Shown here piece by piece: positions 39,209 through 48,316 of a DNA stretch of 64,000 nt. The translations under genes and the position numbers were made by a program. Source of the stretch: Tropicibacter naphthalenivorans (lineage in GTDB: Bacteria; Pseudomonadota; Alphaproteobacteria; Rhodobacterales; Rhodobacteraceae); assembly GCF_900176475.1 (NCBI RefSeq), contig NZ_FWXX01000006.1:202039-266038 (forward strand). Reading direction: 5' to 3'. The notes beneath the pieces were generated by a model, which was given only the letters and a program-made list of their open reading frames with translations, was not told the origin of the DNA and searched no databases. Every line of letters starts with the position of its first letter. The stretch's first letter is position 1.

Positions 39209-40339
39209 TCAGTTCAGGTGCTCGGCGCGCCAGGCTTCCCAATAGGCGGGCCAGTCCGCGCCCTTGACGCCTTCGCTGTCAGCCTGCGCGGTTGCGGCCT
39301 CCCAAGCGGCCTTGACCTCTTCGATATGGGCGATGCGGGCATCGTTCCACTGCTGGTCCTTGTCGGTCCAGACGCCGATTTCCTTGAGGTACCTGACCGC
39401 GCCGTCGTGGAACGGAGCGCCCGCCGGGGTCGTGCCCGCGATCGAGGTGGACCAGTTCGGCATCACCACAGAGGCGTCCTTGTACATGTCAAAGGTCTCA
39501 TCGAGCGCCTTGATCATGTTGTAGACCTCATCCGCGCTGGTCGAGGCCGGCACGGTCAGCTGCGGGTAGCGGTAGCCCAGCAAGTCCGCCGGGTTGTCGT
39601 CGGAAATGCTCACGCCGACCGTCGCCTCGGAATGCGAGAACAGGCTGGCATGGGCGGCAACGCGGCCCCAGCCTTCGGTGTCTTCCTTGGGCATGGACAG
39701 CCACTGCACGCCGCGGCCCCCTTCGGCCTCGCGCAGGAAGGACGAGGTCGGCACGGCGGGCGCCACGTCGATTTCACCGGCGACAAACGCCTTGGCCATC
39801 GCGCCGTAGGACGGGTATTCGACCTTTTCCACGTCGGCGGCGGTCAGACCCGCAAAGGCCAGCACGGTTTCGGTGTTCAGCGTGGTGGACGCGTTGGCCA
39901 GCACGTAGCCGACCTTTTTGCCCGCCAGATCCGCCGGGGACGCGATGCCCGTGTCCTTGCCGGTCACCAGACCCACCTGCGACGGGCGGCCCAGCACCAC
40001 GCGCAGGTCCTGCGGCCCCCACTCACGCGCGCCGAATTCGAACATGGCTTCGCCGGCAAAGTAGTTCTCGTTGCCCATAAAGCCATAGCTTGCGCGCCCG
40101 GCCTGAAGCGGCAGCAGGCGCCCGATGGAGGTGCCCGACGGGATGATCCGCACGGTGGTGCCAAACTTCTTGTCCAGCGCGTCGGCCATGGCGGACGCTT
40201 CGACGTAGCCAGCGGTGCCCACGTCATACGACGTCCAGACCTGCGTTCTGGGCAACGAGACGTCCTGCGCCATCACGGCGGTCGTGGTCATGAATGCGGC
40301 AAGCGCGGCGGCCCCGGTGGTGAATGCTCTGCGCAGCAA
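39209..40339 (-). CDS. TAXI-family TRAP transporter solute-binding protein
   Basis: 376 residues with signal peptide (LLRRAFTTGAAALAAFMTTTAVMAQ). TAXI features: TSYDVGTAGYVEASAMADAL, IRIIP-like RIIPSGTSIGRLLPL, and LAGKKVGYVLANASTTLNTETVL. I chose the TTG at 40339, which is preceded by GGGAGGA at the right distance; the upstream ATG at 40372 lacks one. It partners the damaged TRAP membrane subunit 130 bases downstream. Ligand unknown. Confidence 0.9.
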   Translation of the reverse strand: MLRRAFTTGAAALAAFMTTTAVMAQDVSLPRTQVWTSYDVGTAGYVEASAMADALDKKFGTTVRIIPSGTSIGRLLPLQAGRASYGFMGNENYFAGEAMFEFGAREWGPQDLRVVLGRPSQVGLVTGKDTGIASPADLAGKKVGYVLANASTTLNTETVLAFAGLTAADVEKVEYPSYGAMAKAFVAGEIDVAPAVPTSSFLREAEGGRGVQWLSMPKEDTEGWGRVAAHASLFSHSEATVGVSISDDNPADLLGYRYPQLTVPASTSADEVYNMIKALDETFDMYKDASVVMPNWSTSIAGTTPAGAPFHDGAVRYLKEIGVWTDKDQQWNDARIAHIEEVKAAWEAATAQADSEGVKGADWPAYWEAWRAEHLN

Positions 40340-40473
40340 ATTCAGTCCTCCCTGGCTGAGCGGTGTCTGCAATCCCGCCCCGTTTCGCGGTGTTCGTTCC
40401 GGCGCGTCGACGCTTGAAGTATCCCCGCATACGCATAAAAATCATTGTTATACTCTTTAGTACAAAGTGGACT

Positions 40474-41631
40474 TTATCCGGTCGGCAATCCCAGCACCGC
40501 CTTGGCCAGCATGCTGCGCATACCCTCTGTCGAGCCGCCGAAAATCGTCGTCGGACGGGCTGAGAGATAGACCGCCGCGGCGTGGTTTCGTCTGTCGCCT
40601 GCGGGCGCATGGCGCAGCCCGGCCTCTTCGCCCGCCACCTCCATCGCCAGTTCAGAGATTCGCTGGTACAACTCGCTCTGGAAAATCTTGAGCATGGCCA
40701 CGTCCGCGCCGATTTCCTGCCCGCCGCGCAGCTTGTCCACGTAGGTTTCAAACAGATCGCTCAGATCGGCCACGTCGCATTGCAAAGCGACAAAGCGGTC
40801 GCGGAACACAGGGTCATCCCAGACCCCCACCCGCCGCGCGATCCGTTCCAGCCGCGCCATCGCCGAAGCCGACAGACGCGGCGCGCCAATGAACACACGT
40901 TCGTGCCCCAGCAACGCCTTGGCCGCCGTCCAGCCGCCGTTGACCTCGCCCACGATGTGATCGGCGGGCACGCGCATGTCGTCGAAAAACACCTCGCAGA
41001 ACTCTTCCTCTAGGTCGAGGTTCAGGATCGGGCGTTGGGTTACGCCCTTGGCTTCCATCGGCACCAGCAAAAAGCTGATCCCCGCCTGTTTCTTGACCGT
41101 CTTGTCGGTCCGCGCGAGGATGAAGATCCAGTTGGCGTCCATCCCCAGCGTGGTCCAGGTCTTTTGCCCGTTGATGACCCATTCGTCGCCGTCCAGCACC
41201 GCCTCGCAGCGCACCGCCGCCAGATCGGAGCCGGCCCCCGGCTCGCTGTAGCCTTGGGCCCAGATGTGCTCGCCCGACAGGATTTTCGGCAGGAAATGCG
41301 CCTTTTGCGCCTCGCTCCCGTATTTCAACAGCAGCGGCCCCAGCATGACCGGCCCGATGTCATTGACGCGCGCCGCGCCAAAGCGTTCGAACTCTTCGAT
41401 CATGATCAAGTGTTTGCCCGCCGTCAGCCCCATGCCGCCGTGCTCGACCGGCCATGTGGGGCACAGCCAGCCGCGCTCGGACAGCTTGAGATACCACGGT
41501 TTGACCTCGTCCCAGTGCAGACGGCTCAGGGCATAGCGGCGAATGTCCGGGTATTCGGTTTCCACAAAGGCCCGCACCATGGCGCGGAAATCGGCGTCGC
41601 TCAGGGCGTTGTAATCGGTGACGTCTTTCAT
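40474..41631 (-). CDS. Acyl-CoA dehydrogenase
   Basis: 385 residues, full-length: WAQGYSEPGAGSDLAAVR (FAD/substrate loop), KTWTTLGMDANWIFILARTD, and a C-terminal R..FGGSTEGMRSMLAKAVLGLP ending. The usual catalytic base is not certain from sequence alone. ATGA overlap with the shorter acyl-CoA dehydrogenase gene upstream suggests the two form a heteromer, as known for some pimeloyl- and steroid-type enzymes. Intact. Confidence 0.92.
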   Translation of the reverse strand: MKDVTDYNALSDADFRAMVRAFVETEYPDIRRYALSRLHWDEVKPWYLKLSERGWLCPTWPVEHGGMGLTAGKHLIMIEEFERFGAARVNDIGPVMLGPLLLKYGSEAQKAHFLPKILSGEHIWAQGYSEPGAGSDLAAVRCEAVLDGDEWVINGQKTWTTLGMDANWIFILARTDKTVKKQAGISFLLVPMEAKGVTQRPILNLDLEEEFCEVFFDDMRVPADHIVGEVNGGWTAAKALLGHERVFIGAPRLSASAMARLERIARRVGVWDDPVFRDRFVALQCDVADLSDLFETYVDKLRGGQEIGADVAMLKIFQSELYQRISELAMEVAGEEAGLRHAPAGDRRNHAAAVYLSARPTTIFGGSTEGMRSMLAKAVLGLPTG

Positions 41632-42374
41632 GCCGCGTGCTCCTGTTTCGGGTCGTTCAAACGGTCCGACAGGACGCGCCGCTGCACGGATGCCGCGCCA
41701 AAGAGGTTCGCCTCTGTCATGGCTTTGCGCACATAAAGGCCGATGTCCGCCTCGTCGGTGATGCCCATCGCGCCGTGCATCTGGATCGCCTCGCGGCTGA
41801 CGTGCATGGCCAACGTGCCAGCCCGCAGATGGCAGCGCGCCGCGCCGTGTTTGCGCGCCGTCGCATCGGCCCCGGTGTCAAACCGGCGGGCGGTGGCCTC
41901 GACCGCGGCGCGGGTCAGCTCCAGCTGGATTTTCATCTCGGTGGCGCGGTGTTGCAGCGACTGGAAGCTGCCGATGGGTCGCCCGAACTGTTCGCGGATG
42001 CGCAGGTAGTCAAGGGTGATGTCCAGAGCGGCGTCCGACAGCCCCAACAGGTACGCCGCGTGCGCCAGCGTCGCGCTGTCCAAAACCGCGTCTGGGTTTG
42101 CGCAGGGCAGGAATTCTGCGGCAACAGTGTCAAAGGACACCGCGCCCAGCCGCGCTCCATCAAGCGTTTCGGGCGCATCGACCGTCACGCCCGCCGCACC
42201 CCTATCCACCAGGGCCACCCCTCGCCCCGTGAGCACCGCAAAGAGGTCGGCCCCGGCGGCGCCCGCCCCGTCGAACCGCGCCTTGCGCACCCGGTCCAAG
42301 GACCGATCCCCCGGCAGGATCGCGCGTGCGCTTTCCAAGATCAGGCGCGTGTTTTCCTTCCACTCGTCGGACAT
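41628..42374 (-). CDS. Acyl-CoA dehydrogenase family protein, shortened by an internal deletion
   Basis: 248 residues. The C-terminal helical domain is intact (REQFGRPIGSFQSLQHRATEMKIQLELTRAA, IQMHGAMGITDEADIGLYVRKAM). The N-terminal 35 residues look normal, but after KARFDGAG the sequence jumps to ADLFAVLTGRGVALVDR, missing roughly 100-120 residues of the alpha and beta domains compared with the usual 360-380. The frame is kept. A genuinely short, non-catalytic partner subunit is the alternative. Confidence 0.75.
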   Translation of the reverse strand: MSDEWKENTRLILESARAILPGDRSLDRVRKARFDGAGAAGADLFAVLTGRGVALVDRGAAGVTVDAPETLDGARLGAVSFDTVAAEFLPCANPDAVLDSATLAHAAYLLGLSDAALDITLDYLRIREQFGRPIGSFQSLQHRATEMKIQLELTRAAVEATARRFDTGADATARKHGAARCHLRAGTLAMHVSREAIQMHGAMGITDEADIGLYVRKAMTEANLFGAASVQRRVLSDRLNDPKQEHAA

Positions 42375-42388
42375 TCTGTCCTCCCCCT

Positions 42389-43615
42389 TTATTTTACGAT
42401 ACCCGCAGCGCGCAGCGCTTGGATCTGATCCGCATCCAGCCCAAGGCCCGCCAGCATCTCGTCCGTATGCTCGGCAAACAGTGGCGGAGGACGCTGGCCC
42501 TTATCCGCTTCGCCCGCCGAAAAGCGGACGGGATTGCGCACATAGCGCACCGTGCCCGCACTGGGATGGTCCAGCGTTTGCAGCAAGCCGCGATCCTGGA
42601 CCTGCGGCATGGCAAAGGTCTCTTCGAAAGAATTGAGCGGTCCGGCAGGAATCCCAATCGCGTCGAGGTCCGCCCACACGTCATCCGCCTGTTTCAGCAA
42701 GAGCTTTTCGGCGATGATCGGAATCAAGGTTTCAGCATTGGCCACCGGGTCGAGATTGGTCGCAAAGCGCGGATCATCGGCCAGATCAGGCATGTCGAGA
42801 TACGCGGCAAAGCGGCGGAACTGCGGGTCATTGCCAATGGCGATCATGATCGGGCGATCCGCGCAGTCAAAGCTTTGCCAAGGGCAGGTGATCTGCGAGG
42901 CGGTGCCGTTGCGCCGTGGCAGGCGCCCCGAAGACAGATAATTCATCGCCATGTGCGACGCCGCGTGGATCTGCGTATCCAGCAGCGCCACGTCGATGTA
43001 TTGCCCCTCGCCCGAGACGGCGTCGCGGTGGGCCAGCGCGGCCAGAATGGCTGAGACGGCGTATTGCCCAGCAGTGATATCCGAAATCGAATAACCCACC
43101 AAAGCGGGCCCGGCCCCCGGTTTGCCCTCGGCGATCCCGGTCATGCTGAGCAGCCCGCTCATGGCCTGAAAGATCGGATCATAGCCGGGCAAATGCGCCA
43201 TCGGCCCGGCCTGACCAAACCCGATAATCGAACAGTAGACGAGCTATGGATTGATCTGTTTGGCCTGTTCAAAGTCCAGTCCGAACTTGGCCAGTGTCCC
43301 CGTCTTGAAGTTTTCGATCAAAACGTCCGCCTGCGCGATCAGGCCTCGCGCGATCTCTTGGCCCTCGGGCTTGCCCAGATCGATGGCAACAGATTTCTTT
43401 CCACGGTTCATCGCCAGAAAAGAGCAGGTCTCGCCGGTCGGCTGGCCTTGGGCATCAAGATGCGACACGCCCATCCGTCGGACGTCATCCCCGCCTCTGA
43501 CGTGCTCTACCTTGGTGACCTCCGCCCCAAAATCCGCCAGCATTTGCGCAGCCCAAGGGCCGGCAAAGACACGGCTGAAATCAAGAACCTTCACATGTTC
43601 CAGGCAACCCGCCAA
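42389..43615 (-). pseudogene. CaiB/BaiF-type (family III) CoA-transferase with internal TAG
   Basis: Second family III CoA-transferase: GCLEHVKVLDFSRVFAGPWAAQML at the start, NRGKKSVAIDLGKPEGQ, ENFKTGTLAKFGLDF. A TAG at 43244-43246 follows QAKQINP, where the other copy in this window has NPGLIYCSITGFG; the same frame resumes LVYCSIIGFGQAGPMAHLPGYD. A GAG Glu codon is one base away. Start is probably TTG at 43615, spaced 8 bases from AGGAGG. Heads a minus-strand run with the two acyl-CoA dehydrogenases. Confidence 0.85.
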
Positions 43616-44103
43616 CGCACATACCTCCTCTTTCTCTTGGGCGGCGGCATCGGGGAATTGCAACTCTAACGCAATACAAGAATTATAAATATGCCTCATA
43701 GTCTTTTTCGAGCTTTTCCGGCGCGTGGACGGGCTTTTGCGCGATCCAAGATGGGAAAACCTACATTTTTGAGGGATGCGAGGGGCGGGGACGCTATCGG
43801 TTCTGCCATCCCCAAAAGGATCGGCAAGCGCAGAATTCGGCGTGGGTTGCCCAGTCCGCCCATAGAGGTGAAATGCCATTGCTCGATTTCATCCCGGTCC
43901 AGCGTCTCGCCCTCGTCGAGACAAAACCCGTGCAGGGTCAAATGGTGCTTGCCGGGGAGCCGCAAGTAGGCAACTGCCAGATCAGGAACGCACCGGGCGG
44001 GTGCCGGTGACATGTTCGAAACCCCGAGCAACGCCAACGCGGTTTTTGTGTCGCCCCCACTCGGCGCATTGCGCCTGAGACGCATAAAAAGGGGAACGGC
44101 GCG
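43616..44103. other. Intergenic region without a supportable gene
   Basis: About 490 bases between the CoA-transferase and the DUF3299 gene. A 129-codon open frame on the minus strand (43696-44085) has no ribosome site, no recognisable motif and an Arg/Ala/Pro-rich tail, so I do not call it. An AT-rich patch near 43675-43700 could hold the CoA-transferase promoter. Confidence 0.5.
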
Positions 44104-44595
44104 CTACGCCTTGTACGGGCGGATGTCGTCGGCGGAGAGCGCATAGCCGACGTCGGCCAGCTGGGTCGAGGTCGATGCGGTGCCAAACATGCCGGTCACG
44201 GTCACCGCTTCGAACATGCCAGAGCCTTCGTAGGGCGTGCTGGTGGTGACGAACACCAACTGGTTCGCCGGAGGCGGCGGCACGTGCACGCAGGCCCCGA
44301 CAAAGGGCACCAACAAGAACGCCACAACGCCGCTGCCTTTGTGGTCAATCGGCACGACAAAGCCTGACAGCCGCACGATCTGGCCGTTCCAATCGGTCCG
44401 CACGCCGGTCGACATGGGCTGGCGGGCGGCCAGATCGCTTTCGTCGTGGGGCAAGAGGTTGCGCAGGCTGCCCGGTACCGAGCGATCGTCCGCAGGCAAC
44501 AAATCGCGCCACGTCAGCTCGATCACCGGCTCGGCCATCGCTCGGTTTGCAACCAGCGCAGAGGCGCCCCCAAGCAGCAGCATACGGCGGTTCAT
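44104..44595 (-). CDS. DUF3299 protein of the zinc-acquisition operon (ZrgE-like, copy 1)
   Basis: 163 residues with a signal peptide (MNRRMLLLGGASALVANRAMA). The DUF3299 core is visible: VRLSGFVVPIDHKGSGVVAFLLVPFVGACVHVPPPPANQLVFV, then VTVTGMFGTASTSTQLADVGY. This is a periplasmic OB-fold-like domain. It is the last gene of the ZrgA-ATPase-permease-DUF3299 set, known in Vibrio cholerae as ZrgABCDE. It is a tandem paralogue of the next gene. Confidence 0.88.
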   Translation of the reverse strand: MNRRMLLLGGASALVANRAMAEPVIELTWRDLLPADDRSVPGSLRNLLPHDESDLAARQPMSTGVRTDWNGQIVRLSGFVVPIDHKGSGVVAFLLVPFVGACVHVPPPPANQLVFVTTSTPYEGSGMFEAVTVTGMFGTASTSTQLADVGYALSADDIRPYKA

Positions 44596-44597
44596 GC

Positions 44598-45128
44598 TCA
44601 CTCCATCCAGTCGTAAAGTTCGATCTCGTCCGCCGCGATCTGATAGCCGACATCGCCGATTTCCGTCGACATGGGCTTGGCCGACATAAGGCCAGTCACC
44701 CAGACCGCATCCCACATCGACTCGCTTGGCCACGGGGTCTGCGTGCGCACGAACACCAGCTGGTTCGGCGGCGGCGGCGGGACGTGGATACACGCCCCCT
44801 GATAGGGCACCAGCATAAAGCTGGTCACGCCTTCGGCGGTGGTGTCAAAGGGAATGATATAGCCCGGCATCTTGATGGATGCGCCGTCCAACGCGGTGTT
44901 CAGCTTGCGCCCATTCGCGTCGAATTCGGGAATCCACGTGTCGTTGACCTCATCCTTTTGGCCGGGGCCGATGATCTCGCCATAGGCGGTACCGGGCGGG
45001 ATCAGATCATCCCAAGTGATTTCGCGCACCCCCGCCGCCTCGACGCGCTTAGGGGCCAACGCAGCGGGCACGATTGCTGCGGACATCAGGGCGATAAACG
45101 CCCGGCGAGAAGAATACGTGTCAGTCAT
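44598..45128 (-). CDS. DUF3299 protein of the zinc-acquisition operon (copy 2)
   Basis: 176 residues, Tat-like or Sec signal (SSRRAFIALMSAAIVPAALA). DUF3299 core: IKMPGYIIPFDTTAEGVTSFMLVPYQGACIHVPPPPPNQLVFV and VWVTGLMSAKPMSTEIGDVGY. Its ATG overlaps the permease stop by 4 bases and its stop is 2 bases before the next ATG, so the whole operon is translationally linked. The two DUF3299 copies are related but clearly diverged. Confidence 0.88.
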   Translation of the reverse strand: MTDTYSSRRAFIALMSAAIVPAALAPKRVEAAGVREITWDDLIPPGTAYGEIIGPGQKDEVNDTWIPEFDANGRKLNTALDGASIKMPGYIIPFDTTAEGVTSFMLVPYQGACIHVPPPPPNQLVFVRTQTPWPSESMWDAVWVTGLMSAKPMSTEIGDVGYQIAADEIELYDWME

Positions 45129-46375
45129 ACTTTCACCATCATGCCATCGGCCAGCGACAGGCGATAGGCCCGCAGGGCCGGAAACAGGCTCGCAACCGCC
45201 GCTGCGGCGATCACACTTGCGAGAACGATCAACTCGCGCGCCGTCGGCGGGTCGATCGGAAGCCACAGCCCAAAGGCCGCGTCCACCATCGGCTGGGCCA
45301 GGACCAGCCCGCCATACAGCAGCGCCAGGCCCAACCCCGCCCCGAGCGCCGCCATCAGCGCCGCTTCGAGCACCAGCAGCCCAAGGATCGTCAAGGGCCG
45401 CGCGCCCATCGCCCGCCAGATCGCCATCTCGCGCCGCCGCTCGTTGAGCGAGGAAAAGATCATCGCCATCATCCCCAGCAAAGCGGTCACCACCACCATC
45501 GCCGACACCCCCGTCAGCGCGGTTTCCGCGATGCCCACGATCTGCCACAGCTCTTGCAGGGCCACGCCGGGCAGGATCGCCAGCAGCGGCTCCTGCGGGT
45601 ATTCGTTGATCCAGCGTTGCAGGCCAAAAATCCGCAGCTTTGAGTTCACGCCAACCAAAGCGGCGGTCACCGCCTTGGGCGTCAGGTCCATCTGGCGGAT
45701 TTGCTCAATCGGGGTGCCCGCGCCGGGCCGCTGCGCGCCGGAATGCCAGTCGACGTGGATCGCCTCGATCGCCTCAAGGCTGACAATCACGGTGCGGTCG
45801 ACCGGCGTTCCAGTGCGCGCAATGATCCCGGCCACGCGAAAGGGCTGTTCGTCATGCTCGGTGAACGACGCCAGCCCATGCGCCACGACAATCGGATCGC
45901 CCACGTGATAGCCCAGCGTGGCGGCCACCTCGGCGCCGATCACCGCATCATACAGGTCCGTCAGGCCGTGCCCCTCGGCGATCTCCAGCGCTTGGCCACC
46001 GCGAAACTTGTAATGCTCGAAAAAGCCTTGGGTCGTGCCCATCACCCGGAATTGCCGGTGGCTGTCGCCCAGCGAGATCGGCACGATCCAGTCGACCTCG
46101 GGGCGGCGGGCGATGTCCTGATAGCTTTCCCAAGTGACGTTGTTGGTGGCATTGCCGATGCGAAACACCGAGTACAGCAGCAACTGCACCGACCCGGACC
46201 GCGCCCCGACGATCAGATCGGTGCCGGAAATCGTATCGGCAAAGCTGGCACGCGCGCCGGTGCGCACCTTTTCCACCCCAAGAAACAGCGCCACCGACAA
46301 GGCGATGGCAAGGATGGTCATCCCCACGGTCAGCGCCCGCGCCATGAGCGATCCAAAGGCAAGGCGCAAGATCAT
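45125..46375 (-). CDS. FtsX/MacB-type ABC permease of the zinc operon
   Basis: 416 residues, one N-terminal transmembrane helix, a periplasmic domain (residues 35-270), then three C-terminal helices (AMVVVTALLGMMAMIFSSLNERRREMAIWRAMGARPLTILGLLVLEAALMAALGAGLGLAL), the FtsX pattern. Such transporters move lipoproteins or drive periplasmic work rather than import. Overlaps the ATPase stop by 4 bases. Confidence 0.9.
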   Translation of the reverse strand: MILRLAFGSLMARALTVGMTILAIALSVALFLGVEKVRTGARASFADTISGTDLIVGARSGSVQLLLYSVFRIGNATNNVTWESYQDIARRPEVDWIVPISLGDSHRQFRVMGTTQGFFEHYKFRGGQALEIAEGHGLTDLYDAVIGAEVAATLGYHVGDPIVVAHGLASFTEHDEQPFRVAGIIARTGTPVDRTVIVSLEAIEAIHVDWHSGAQRPGAGTPIEQIRQMDLTPKAVTAALVGVNSKLRIFGLQRWINEYPQEPLLAILPGVALQELWQIVGIAETALTGVSAMVVVTALLGMMAMIFSSLNERRREMAIWRAMGARPLTILGLLVLEAALMAALGAGLGLALLYGGLVLAQPMVDAAFGLWLPIDPPTARELIVLASVIAAAAVASLFPALRAYRLSLADGMMVKV

Positions 46376-47067
46376 GCGGTCATCCCGTCGGTTTGGGCGA
46401 TGTCAGACAGGCGCACCACCCGGTCAAAGCGCGCGCCCAGCCGTTCGTCGTGGCTGACCATCAACAAGGACGCGCCCGTCGCCGCGATCCGCTCGGACAG
46501 CAGTGCGAGAAAGCTGTCCTGCGTGGCCGCATCCAAGGCCGAGGTCGGCTCATCGGCGACGATCAGCGGCGGCTGTCCGATCAGCGCGCGGGCCACGGCG
46601 ACCCGTTGCTGCTGGCCGACCGACAGGTGCCCGGCGGTCACGTCCGTGATCCCCTCCGGCAGGCCAAGCGCCGCACACAGGCGCGCCGCCTCATCCGGCG
46701 CAGCGCGCTTGCGACGGGCGGGGGCAAAGCGCAGCGGCAGCTGGATATTGTCCGACACGCTGGCGTAGGGCAGCAGGTTGAACTGCTGAAAGATCACCCC
46801 GATATGTTCGGCGCGAAAGCGGTCCCGCGCCCCGGTGCGCAGGCTGGACAGATCGGTGCCCCCGACGCTCACCCGGCCCTCATCAGCGGTGACGATCCCG
46901 CAAATCAGCGATAGCAAGGTCGACTTGCCCGACCCGCTTTCCCCCAGCAGCAGGACGGACTCGCCCCGGCTGACGCGAAACTCCGGGACCGACAGCCCAA
47001 AGGCCGCCCGCCCCGACCAGCGAAACCGGACATTCTCAAGCGACAGGGCCCGGGCAGAGAGGGTCAT
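46372..47067 (-). CDS. ABC ATPase of the zinc operon (LolD/MacB type)
   Basis: 231 residues: Walker A GESGSGKST, Q-loop IFQQFNLLPYASV, signature LSVGQQQR (Ser-Val instead of the usual Ser-Gly), Walker B LIVADEPTSALD, H-loop VSHDE. Pairs with the FtsX-like permease. ZrgA follows upstream after 7 bases. Confidence 0.92.
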   Translation of the reverse strand: MTLSARALSLENVRFRWSGRAAFGLSVPEFRVSRGESVLLLGESGSGKSTLLSLICGIVTADEGRVSVGGTDLSSLRTGARDRFRAEHIGVIFQQFNLLPYASVSDNIQLPLRFAPARRKRAAPDEAARLCAALGLPEGITDVTAGHLSVGQQQRVAVARALIGQPPLIVADEPTSALDAATQDSFLALLSERIAATGASLLMVSHDERLGARFDRVVRLSDIAQTDGMTA

Positions 47068-47074
47068 TGCGGGC

Positions 47075-47671
47075 TTACTCCAGCGTCAGGGTCGGCGCAG
47101 CGCGGGTGATTTCAGCCAGCCCGGCGCCGGTCTCTGTGACGTATTGCGCGTCGATTTCCTGCGCGTTGGCGAACTGGTCAAAGAAGGGAAAGCCGATCTG
47201 GGTCAGCGCGTCTTCGTCCTCGCAGGCAAAGGCGTAGCTGACGTGGAACTCGGTGTGCTGGGCGGCGTCTGCGTGGTCGTCATGATCCTCGTGCGCCGCG
47301 TCGTCATGATCGTCATGATCGTCGTCCATATGGGCGTCCGCCGTGTCGTCGTGATCCCCGCCATGCAGATGCGCCAAGACCTCGGTTAGGCGGCAGCCCG
47401 CCGCCTCGGGCAAGGCCACGATGGCCTCGGGCGTCAGCAGGGCGCGGATCGCCGCTTCGACCGCGTCCTTGTCCTCGGTTGAGGCGGCTTCGTACTCGAA
47501 CCCGACGATATCCATGCCCGGCGCGGTGATGTTGATCGCAACCTTGCCGTGCTCGACGGCGATTTCCGCGACCGAGACGCCGTGCTCATGGGCGTCCATC
47601 TCGCGGGCCTCCTGCGCCAAGGCAGGCGAAGCAAGGGCCGTGACGGCAAGCGCCAAATGGATCGGTTTCAT
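47075..47671 (-). CDS. zrgA: ZrgA-like zinc-binding periplasmic protein (DUF2796)
   Basis: 198 residues; signal peptide MKPIHLALAVTALASPALA, then the DUF2796 start REMDAHEHGVSVAEIAVEHGK, a His/Asp-rich central loop (about residues 105-145, with repeated HDDHDD units) and the end FHVSYAFACEDEDALTQIGFPFFDQF. In V. cholerae ZrgA (the name-giving member) and its ABC partners act in zinc acquisition. AAAGGAC precedes the ATG. It starts the transport part of the operon behind the Zur-like boxes. Confidence 0.9.
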   Translation of the reverse strand: MKPIHLALAVTALASPALAQEAREMDAHEHGVSVAEIAVEHGKVAINITAPGMDIVGFEYEAASTEDKDAVEAAIRALLTPEAIVALPEAAGCRLTEVLAHLHGGDHDDTADAHMDDDHDDHDDAAHEDHDDHADAAQHTEFHVSYAFACEDEDALTQIGFPFFDQFANAQEIDAQYVTETGAGLAEITRAAPTLTLE

Positions 47672-47799
47672 GGTGTGTCCTTTCGAGACTGAGTGATGAA
47701 GAATTGCCAGGCGCATGACAAGACCGCCAAGCGAGAGGGCGCGATCACATCCCCGTTTGTGCCAGCGGGCCCAAGCGGGGGTCATTTTCGGTGGCCTTG

Positions 47800-48054
47800 T
47801 TAATCAAGGGCGAGCCGCGACAGCCGGTCACGCGCCAGGGTGCGCTGTTCGGCCCGGTCAAGCCGCGCGAGCACATCCTCCAGGCTTGCGCCCTGCGCCT
47901 GGGCCTTGACCCAGATCCGGCGACAAGAGGTGGGCGACCACGGCAATGCGGCCTGCGCCATCCACGCGCGCAAAGGGCGCGGCAGCGCGTCAAAGGCCCG
48001 CATCGGATCGCCACGCCTGCGGCGGCGCAGGGTGGTCGAGACGTTGCGCCTCAT
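47800..48054 (-). CDS. Small basic DUF6525-like protein, first large gene of the zinc operon
   Basis: 84 residues, strongly basic start (MRRNVSTTLRRRRRGDPMR) then ALPRPLRAWMAQAALPWSPTSCRRIW. From memory this is the Rhodobacteraceae DUF6525 family; function unknown. Its ATG overlaps the stop of a 19-codon leader frame. It lies between the Zur-like boxes and zrgA, 128 bases before the latter, so it is probably zinc-regulated as well. Confidence 0.65.
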   Translation of the reverse strand: MRRNVSTTLRRRRRGDPMRAFDALPRPLRAWMAQAALPWSPTSCRRIWVKAQAQGASLEDVLARLDRAEQRTLARDRLSRLALD

Positions 48055-48110
48055 GCCGCCGCGCGCCGCCACGCCGAAAGGGGATGATAAGGGTCAACGG
48101 CGCGGGTCAT
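48051..48110 (-). CDS. 19-residue leader frame coupled to the DUF6525-like gene
   Basis: ATG at 48110 with AGGAG 6 bases upstream; encodes MTRAVDPYHPLSAWRRAAA and stops in ATGA overlap with the next gene. The frame is very short, but its strong ribosome site and coupling suggest it is translated, perhaps only to deliver ribosomes to the next gene. Confidence 0.45.
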   Translation of the reverse strand: MTRAVDPYHPLSAWRRAAA

Positions 48111-48155
48111 GCGGGCTCCTGTGCGGGTGTGGGCTGCGGTCGTCGCAATTTTGAT

Positions 48156-48192
48156 GTTATGATATAACGTAACATCTGCGTTATAATATAAC
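48156..48192. promoter_or_regulatory. Two Zur-type operator boxes
   Basis: GTTATGATATAAC (48156-48168) and GTTATAATATAAC (48180-48192) are palindromic and spaced 24 bases centre to centre. The first is nested in a longer inverted repeat GATGTTA / TAACATC. The form GTTATANTATAAC is close to alphaproteobacterial Zur boxes. They precede the zinc operon (minus strand), which fits Zur repression under zinc sufficiency. Confidence 0.75.
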
Positions 48193-48316
48193 CCAACCGA
48201 TGCTCAACCCGGATTCTCACAGGCTCGGCAAAAATTTTAGAAAGGCGGCGCAAAGCAAACAAAAAAGCCGAGGGAAGCGGTTGCCCCGCCACCCCCGGCA
48301 CGCGCCTGAACGATGT

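Noticed and set aside
37925..40417. 830-codon open frame opposite the TRAP genes
   Set aside because: Arg/His/Gln-rich antisense frame over two clearly recognised genes; no ribosome site or family.
43696..44085. 129-codon open frame after the DUF3299 gene
   Set aside because: No ribosome site, no motif, Arg/Ala/Pro-rich tail; not distinguishable from chance.
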